54,820 nt of DNA, from the NCBI GenBank assembly GCA_022448725.1, contig JAKUTR010000016.1, positions 1 to 54,820 of the forward strand. The letters are read 5' to 3'. This DNA is from SAR202 cluster bacterium. Its GTDB lineage: Bacteria; Chloroflexota; Dehalococcoidia; Lucifugimonadales; VXLM01. Below are positions 49,722 through 54,820 of this stretch, one piece after another. A model generated the notes under the pieces. That model had not been told where the DNA came from and searched no databases. It worked only from the letters and a program-made list of their open reading frames with translations. Both the position numbers and the translations under genes were made by a program. Positions within the stretch are counted from its first letter, which is position 1. Each line of letters begins with the position of its first letter.

Positions 49722-50615
49722 ATGATTAACTATCAAACACCTATCGGGATAATTGGAGCTGGCTCAGTTGGGAAAACCCTAGCTTTGGCCATGCTCAACA
49801 AAGGCTACATCACTAATTCGACCGCGAGCAGGACTTTCGAATCAGCGAAAAGCCTGGCGAGGCTTGTACCTGGGTGTGTCGCGTATCCCGAATTACAGTC
49901 TGCCGCAGATAATGCAGAAATTATCTTCGTTACGACCTCAGATGACGCCATCGGGCAGATCGCATCTAAGATTAGATGGAGGAAGGGTCAGACAGTCATC
50001 CACTGCTCAGGAGCTGCCTCTCTTGATGTGCTCGAGCCCGTAAGACAGTACGGGGCAGTACCTGGAGCTTTCCATCCATGCCAAACCTTCTCATCCGTTT
50101 CAGAAGCAGTCGAATCACTACCAGGTTCAACATTTGCTATAGAAGGGGACGGCGACACAAGGGCAACTCTCGAACACCTAGCTACAGCGCTTGGAGGCAA
50201 TCCGATTTTCTTACGTCCAGAGCACAAACCTCTTTACCATGGCACGGTCGTGATGGCGGGAGGAATACTTAACACTCTACTTGGAGCCATTGCAGATTCC
50301 TGGGAACGTGAATTTAAGATCCCACGTAACGATGCCCTCAAAGCCCTAACCCCCATTACTAAAGGGACTGCTATCTCTCTAAGTAGCAAGGGGTTACCTA
50401 CTGCAGCTGCAGGTCCACATGTCAGAGGTGACGTTGGCACAATCAAAAAACATATCCAGTCGATTAGTCTTCAAGCTCCAGAACTACTACCAGCCTACTG
50501 CAGCATGCTACTGGCTGGTCTCGGCATAGCAGCCGAGAAAGAAGTAGCACCAGAGGAAAAGATAACAGAAATCCGAGAGATGCTAATCGAAGCAAGCGAC
50601 GGGAGGCTACCATGA
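49722..50615 (+). CDS. Rossmann-like and DUF2520 domain oxidoreductase
   Basis: A 297-residue protein with an N-terminal NADP-binding Rossmann domain (IGIIGAGSVGKTLALAML) and a C-terminal all-alpha DUF2520 domain (from about residue 130, GAFHPCQTFSSVSEA). It ends with a four-base overlap with panB (ATGA), and panC follows, so the three are an operon. This fold is related to ketopantoate reductase, the enzyme missing between PanB and PanC. A role as the ketopantoate reductase of this strain is plausible, although it is not a PanE homologue by obvious motif. AGGA eight bases before the ATG supports the start. Confidence 0.9.
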   Translation: MINYQTPIGIIGAGSVGKTLALAMLNKGYITNSTASRTFESAKSLARLVPGCVAYPELQSAADNAEIIFVTTSDDAIGQIASKIRWRKGQTVIHCSGAASLDVLEPVRQYGAVPGAFHPCQTFSSVSEAVESLPGSTFAIEGDGDTRATLEHLATALGGNPIFLRPEHKPLYHGTVVMAGGILNTLLGAIADSWEREFKIPRNDALKALTPITKGTAISLSSKGLPTAAAGPHVRGDVGTIKKHIQSISLQAPELLPAYCSMLLAGLGIAAEKEVAPEEKITEIREMLIEASDGRLP

Positions 50616-51412
50616 GACTAACGATTCGTGACTTACAAGCCTACAAGAAACGAGGCGAGAAACTGCCAATGCTAACCGCCTACGACTACCCCTTCGCAAA
50701 CCTGATTGAGCGCGCGGGTATTCCTATAATCCTAGTTGGCGATAGCGTAGGCGACAACGTCCTAGGCTATGACAACACTGTCCCAGTAACTGTGGAGGAC
50801 ATCACCCATCATCTCCGAGCCGTAGTACGAGGCACAGAAACGGCACATATCGTAGCGGACATGCCCTTCATGAGTTATCAAACTAATATCGCAGATGCCC
50901 TTCGTAATGCCGGAACGTTACTTAAGTCAGGCGCTCAATCAGTCAAACTTGAGGGTGGACGACGACTTGTTGATACTGTCAAAGAGTTGGTAGCAGCCGG
51001 TATCCCAGTTATGGGCCATATCGGTTTGACGCCTCAGTCTGTAAACCAGTTTGGTGGATACCGTGTCCAGGGTCGTACACAGGAAACCGCACAAAAACTC
51101 ATCGAGGACGCCGTCGCTCTTGAAGCTGCTGGCGTGTACGCACTGGTTCTCGAAACGGTTCCTGAAGACCTTGCGAGAACCGTTACCGGTAAAATTCAAG
51201 TTCCTACCATAGGCATCGGTGCTGGCATACATTGCGATGGTCAAGTATTGGTCATTCACGACGTGCTAGGTATCCAATCTGGTCGAGAAATGAAGCATGC
51301 CCGCAAATATGCTGACCTCGCACAGGTCATCACTGAAGCAACGAACCAATACATATCCGATGTTCAATCGGGTGGATTCCCCAGCCACGAAGAGAGTTTT
51401 AGGGCTAAGTAG
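50612..51412 (+). CDS. panB: 3-methyl-2-oxobutanoate hydroxymethyltransferase PanB
   Basis: PanB converts 2-oxoisovalerate and methylene-tetrahydrofolate to ketopantoate, the first step of pantothenate and so of CoA synthesis. The 266-residue protein has LTAYDYPFANLIERAGI, GDSVGDNVLGYDNTVPVTVE (Mg2+-site aspartate), SVKLEGG, GHIGLTPQSVNQFGGYRVQG and GIGAGIHCDGQVLVIHD. It starts at an ATG that overlaps the DUF2520 gene's stop and ends five bases before panC. Confidence 0.98.
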   Translation: MRLTIRDLQAYKKRGEKLPMLTAYDYPFANLIERAGIPIILVGDSVGDNVLGYDNTVPVTVEDITHHLRAVVRGTETAHIVADMPFMSYQTNIADALRNAGTLLKSGAQSVKLEGGRRLVDTVKELVAAGIPVMGHIGLTPQSVNQFGGYRVQGRTQETAQKLIEDAVALEAAGVYALVLETVPEDLARTVTGKIQVPTIGIGAGIHCDGQVLVIHDVLGIQSGREMKHARKYADLAQVITEATNQYISDVQSGGFPSHEESFRAK

Positions 51413-51417
51413 TACCG

Positions 51418-52239
51418 ATGGAAGTCATTACCACAGTAGCCGATTTTCGAGGTGCGACACGCTCAGTCGAGCGTCCTATGTCGCTAACTCCTACCATGGG
51501 TGCACTCCATGAAGGGCACATATCCCTAATCCAACGGGCTCAAGAAGAAAACCAAACGTCAGTTGTCAGCATTTTTGTGAATCCCGCTCAGTTTGGCCCA
51601 TCCGAGGACTTTGGAAGATACCCACGTGAAATGGAACATGATTTGAATCTACTGCATGGTACTGGAGTTGATTTCATATTTGCTCCCTCCACCGTCGAAA
51701 TGTATCCGGAGGGATTCAAGACTCACATTGAAGTGGAGCAAATCAGCGAAAAAATGGAAGGATCGTATAGACCGAATCACTTCCGAGGTGTAGCTACTAT
51801 TGTGTGTAAGCTGCTATCTATCATCCGGCCTGACAGACTATATTTGGGCCAGAAAGATGCCCAACAAAACCTCGTAATCAAACGGTTGAATAACGATTTG
51901 AACCTTGGTGTCGAGATTGTAGTTTGTCCAACTGTCCGTGAACCCGATGGGCTAGCCCTCAGCAGTCGTAACCAATACTTGAACCCAGAGGAGCGGAAAG
52001 CTGCCACAGTTTTACACCGAGCTCTTCTGTTAGCAGAGGAGTCCGGTAGAACAAACCCATCTGACATAAAGCGCGATATGATAGCGTTGATTGAATCGGA
52101 ACCCTTAGCCCGGATTGACTACGTAAGCATCGTAGATGCAGACAGTCTCGATAAACTAGGTGAATTCGATGGTCATGCTCTTGTAGCGCTAGCTGTATAT
52201 ATTGGTGACACTCGGCTGATAGATAACGTTTTGATCTGA
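51418..52239 (+). CDS. panC: Pantothenate synthetase PanC
   Basis: PanC joins pantoate and beta-alanine with ATP to give pantothenate. The 273-residue protein has the HxGH motif in PTMGALHEGHISL, then SIFVNPAQFGPSEDF, YLGQKDAQQNLVIKR, and the KMSKS-like SSRNQYLN motif (LALSSRNQYLNPEE). It follows panB after five bases in the same operon. No panD is in the window, so beta-alanine must come from elsewhere. Confidence 0.98.
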   Translation: MEVITTVADFRGATRSVERPMSLTPTMGALHEGHISLIQRAQEENQTSVVSIFVNPAQFGPSEDFGRYPREMEHDLNLLHGTGVDFIFAPSTVEMYPEGFKTHIEVEQISEKMEGSYRPNHFRGVATIVCKLLSIIRPDRLYLGQKDAQQNLVIKRLNNDLNLGVEIVVCPTVREPDGLALSSRNQYLNPEERKAATVLHRALLLAEESGRTNPSDIKRDMIALIESEPLARIDYVSIVDADSLDKLGEFDGHALVALAVYIGDTRLIDNVLI

Positions 52240-52256
52240 ATACTGGAGGACTGACC

Positions 52257-54185
52257 ATGAACCTCGCAACTATCAGAGCGACTGACGTTACCGCTCCTCC
52301 AGCGTGGGCAGTTTTAGAACGCCAACTGATAGACCTAATGGAGCGAGCTGCCCCTGTTGTCATGGATCACTTCTATGAAGCAAGCAGTACCCCCTATTAC
52401 ACCGACGACGTTGACGACCTATACGAGCGCGCTTACAACTGGGGACTGTTTTATACGATTGGCGGCAATGACAATATCCTGAATCTAGCACTCAACCAAT
52501 GGAACGGCATCACGCGCTTTTGGGATGACAGTTATCAGAGTCGAGTTCACAACGAGTTCACTCCGCAGATACATAATGAATACTACAGCCTCGGTATATC
52601 CCACGGAGCAGAGTGGCACCACAAAGGCGAAGGAAACCAGGCCTTTTACCATCTATGCTTGGCAGACCCAACGATATCGGAAAATGTAAGGAGAGCTCGA
52701 CAATTCGCAGCTTTATACATAGGTGAGGATCCAGAAGCACCTAACTGGGACCCTAAACACAAAATACTTCGCTCTCCGATACAGAGTAGCCAGGGTCCAC
52801 AGCTAAAGTGTGACTTGGACGAAGTGAAATTTTGGCTCCACGGTGGTCACCCCAAAAAACATCCTGATCGCTGGTCCCGTAAGTCCATGGGAACGAGAGC
52901 AAGCCTCTACCCCGTGGTCAAGGATCTTGACTACGCATGGTACGACGATCCGCAGAAAGCCGAGGAGATTGTTAACCTTTTCAACCACGTTGTATTGAAC
53001 GGGGATATCGCCAACAACCTTTGTGCAACTGCACTAGTTACGAATGCATACCTAACCACCGGTGACGAAAAATACAAGAACTGGGTACTCGACTACGTGG
53101 ATGTATGGTCAGAGCGTGCTGATGCGAATGGAGGATTAATCCCTGACAATGTGGGGCCGACTGGCAAGACAGGGGAACTGCGTGAGGGCCAGTTCTGGGG
53201 TGGGCTTTATGGTTGGAACCACTACCGGGGCTATGGCAATTTATTCCACGCTGTTAATACGGCCACTGAGTGTGCACACTTACTATCTCGTGATATGGAT
53301 TATCTCGCTCTGATGCGCAACCAGATTAAGGCCCTACTTGATGCATCGTTCAGACGCGAGGACGGTCAACTTATGGTCCCTACTTCTTACGGCCCAGAAG
53401 GCTGGCAATACCAAGGTGACTCGCACAACGCTAGACCTACACCGGCACCCATGAGAATGGAAGAAATCGCGCACTTATATCACGGGTCGATGTCGAAGGA
53501 GGACTACGAAATTATCGCCATGGTTCGTGAAGGAGACGTTGAGAACGATTGGAATGATTCACCCGTTACCGGAGAGAAAGGCAATGGTGAGTTTGAACGT
53601 GCTCGGTTCCAGTACTACGATGGTAAGAATCCTGACTGGCCCTTTAAAGCCCTAAGTGCAGACTATCAAAATGTCGTGCAGGCTTTCGACAAGGTAATGA
53701 ATGATGATCGGACTCCAGAGATGCTAATCCGAGACAATCCTAATATCGATAACCCAATCTTTACAAAGGCACTCACTCAAGTGACGCTGGGCGCCCCACA
53801 GACCATCTACAATGGAGGCCTCCTGCGCGCAACTGTGCGTTATTTTGACAACGTCCGCCAGAGGCCTGGCCTCCCTCGCGATGTTGCTGCCTTAGTGGAC
53901 AGCCTTGGGCCTGAACACGTAGGCATACACCTCGTGAACCTAAATACAGATCAACCACGTAATTTAATAGTTCAAGCTGGAGCTTTTTGTGAACACGAGT
54001 TCACCAGCATCTCATACGCCGATAGCGACTCAGAGAAAAGAGTAGTAGAAGATTCACAGTACGTGACCGTAGAATTACCTCCATCAACGTCAATTCGCAT
54101 GACCCTAGGTATGCGCAGGTTCGTGAACAATCCTAGTTATATTTTCCCGTGGCATAAAGACAAAATTCCAACGCCATTCCAGTAA
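52257..54185 (+). CDS. Large uncharacterised protein, paralogue of the product of 22567-24534
   Basis: The 642-residue protein is homologous end to end with the 655-residue protein at 22567-24534. Shared blocks include TGDEKYKNWVLDYVD, PDNVGPTGKTGE, GLYGWN, GGLLRATVRYFDN, RNLIVQAGAF and the C-terminal NNPSYIFPWHKD. It has no signal peptide. The first 450 residues are helix-rich and the last 130 beta-rich. GGAGGACTGACC precedes the ATG, and it follows panC by 17 bases and precedes fumC by 17 bases, so it may be cotranscribed with a core operon. As for its paralogue, I suspect a toroid-fold glycosidase or lyase but cannot support a function. Confidence 0.82.
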   Translation: MNLATIRATDVTAPPAWAVLERQLIDLMERAAPVVMDHFYEASSTPYYTDDVDDLYERAYNWGLFYTIGGNDNILNLALNQWNGITRFWDDSYQSRVHNEFTPQIHNEYYSLGISHGAEWHHKGEGNQAFYHLCLADPTISENVRRARQFAALYIGEDPEAPNWDPKHKILRSPIQSSQGPQLKCDLDEVKFWLHGGHPKKHPDRWSRKSMGTRASLYPVVKDLDYAWYDDPQKAEEIVNLFNHVVLNGDIANNLCATALVTNAYLTTGDEKYKNWVLDYVDVWSERADANGGLIPDNVGPTGKTGELREGQFWGGLYGWNHYRGYGNLFHAVNTATECAHLLSRDMDYLALMRNQIKALLDASFRREDGQLMVPTSYGPEGWQYQGDSHNARPTPAPMRMEEIAHLYHGSMSKEDYEIIAMVREGDVENDWNDSPVTGEKGNGEFERARFQYYDGKNPDWPFKALSADYQNVVQAFDKVMNDDRTPEMLIRDNPNIDNPIFTKALTQVTLGAPQTIYNGGLLRATVRYFDNVRQRPGLPRDVAALVDSLGPEHVGIHLVNLNTDQPRNLIVQAGAFCEHEFTSISYADSDSEKRVVEDSQYVTVELPPSTSIRMTLGMRRFVNNPSYIFPWHKDKIPTPFQ

Positions 54186-54202
54186 TTTTTCGAGGAGTAA
54201 GT

Positions 54203-54820
54203 ATGTCGCAAAAGAATTACAGAATTGAACGAGACTCTATGGGAGAGTTTCAGGTACCAACGGACGCCTACTATGGCGCACAGACGATGCGAGCTGTAGT
54301 CAACTTCCCTATCAGTAACCTCCGATTCTCTCGATCTTTCATCCGTGCTATCGGCCAAGTAAAACAATCAGCGGCCCAAGTTAACAGTGACCTCAATCTC
54401 CTCGACAGCACTCTAGCTAACGCAATCGCACAGGCGGCCCAGGAGGTAATTGACGGTAGGTTCGACAATCAGTTCGTAGTGGACATCTTTCAAACAGGTT
54501 CCGGTACCTCAACAAACATGAATGCGAACGAGGTGATATCGAACCGAGCCATAGAAATTCTTGGTGGTGAACTAGGCTCTCGCGACCCTGTACACCCAAA
54601 TGACCACGTCAATATTGGACAATCTTCCAACGACGTGATCCCCACGTCCATTCACTTAGCTGCTCTCGATGGCATTTATAACAGACTTATACCTGCTCTC
54701 CAACACATGCACGGCCAAATCTCTTTGAAAGCCACTGAATTCCTGCCTGTGGTAAAAACTGGGCGAACTCACCTTCAGGACGCTACACCTGTACGCCTAG
54801 GGCAAGAATTCGAGGGCTAT
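54203..54820 (+). CDS. fumC: Fumarate hydratase class II, 5' part
   Basis: The frame is open from the ATG at 54203, preceded by GAGGAG, to the window edge, giving 206 residues. It matches class II fumarase (FumC), which interconverts fumarate and malate without iron-sulfur. MGEFQVPTDAYYGAQTMRA, GSGTSTNMNANEVI, HPNDHVNIGQSSNDVIPT and VVKTGRTHLQDATPVRLGQEF are all family segments in order. The C-terminal half, including the GSSxMPxKxNP signature loop, lies beyond the window. Aspartase or argininosuccinate lyase is less likely, since TGRTHLQDATP is typical of fumarase. Confidence 0.94.
   Translation, partial: MSQKNYRIERDSMGEFQVPTDAYYGAQTMRAVVNFPISNLRFSRSFIRAIGQVKQSAAQVNSDLNLLDSTLANAIAQAAQEVIDGRFDNQFVVDIFQTGSGTSTNMNANEVISNRAIEILGGELGSRDPVHPNDHVNIGQSSNDVIPTSIHLAALDGIYNRLIPALQHMHGQISLKATEFLPVVKTGRTHLQDATPVRLGQEFEGY

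Noticed and set aside
1-54820. CRISPR array, insertion sequence, prophage or integrase
   Set aside because: I saw no regularly spaced repeats, transposase or phage genes, and gene spacing and codon style are uniform across the window.

Overview
The window looks like a chromosomal segment of a free-living, probably marine bacterium of the phylum Chloroflexota, most likely the SAR202 group of Dehalococcoidia. This is an inference from gene content: a nickel superoxide dismutase with its maturation peptidase, two class III CoA-transferases, many dehydrogenases and amidohydrolases, a SecA without the C-terminal zinc motif, a sortase with an anchored N-terminus, and a minimal TatA/TatC pair. Coding density is high, genes are in short operons with many stop/start overlaps, and no transposase, integrase, phage gene or CRISPR array was seen.

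Layout. 110-3673 (-): a three-gene unit of DegT/AHBA-type aminotransferase, amidohydrolase and UDP-sugar dehydrogenase. 3924-7352 (+): secA and an unknown gene. 7349-8245 (-): a 3-hydroxyisobutyrate-dehydrogenase-like gene. 8571-9834 (+): an OsmC-like protein and a tyrosine-phosphatase-like protein. 9882-15744 (-): a tightly packed five-gene unit of Gfo/Idh/MocA oxidoreductase, sugar-phosphate isomerase-like protein, 5'-3' exonuclease, molybdenum hydroxylase large subunit and SDR dehydrogenase. 15837-18328 (+): M28 peptidase, tatA and tatC. 18347-19359: divergent sodX and sodN. 19499-22490 (+): CoA-transferase and gamma-glutamyltransferase-like protein. 22567-26814 (-): a 655-residue protein of unknown family, tRNA-Pro(CGG), a TlpA-like thioredoxin and a sortase. 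26960-32719: a TIM-barrel glycosidase-like protein, an oxidoreductase, a zinc alcohol dehydrogenase, a second CoA-transferase and a crotonase-family protein.

32888-37601 (+): a DUF11-like membrane protein, then a potassium-uptake operon (TrkH, three TrkA-type RCK proteins and a UspA protein). 37673-40386 (-): a DapA-family lyase/synthase, an MfnB-like protein carrying a TusA-like C-terminal domain, a small membrane protein and a YtxH protein. 40655-43844 (+): a luciferase-like flavoprotein, an aldo/keto reductase and a two-domain cupredoxin lipoprotein. 43854-47204 (-): RidA, amidohydrolase, methylmalonyl-CoA epimerase, B12-binding mutase subunit and a thioredoxin-like lipoprotein. 47296-54820 (+): aminopeptidase P, a P1-family peptidase behind an attenuator-like leader, a DUF2520 Rossmann protein, panB, panC, a paralogue of the 655-residue protein, and the 5' part of fumC, which is cut by the window edge.

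The genes point to a heterotroph oxidising organic acids, sugars and amino-acid derivatives through CoA thioesters (CoA-transferases, crotonase, methylmalonyl-CoA branch, fumarase), with pantothenate synthesis supplying CoA. The most unusual items are the leader upstream of the P1 peptidase (a short reading frame, then a terminator hairpin whose 3' arm is also the ribosome-binding site), the MfnB-TusA-like fusion, the pair of large paralogous proteins of unknown function, and an amidohydrolase whose N-terminal metal motif can only be reached from a non-ATG start.
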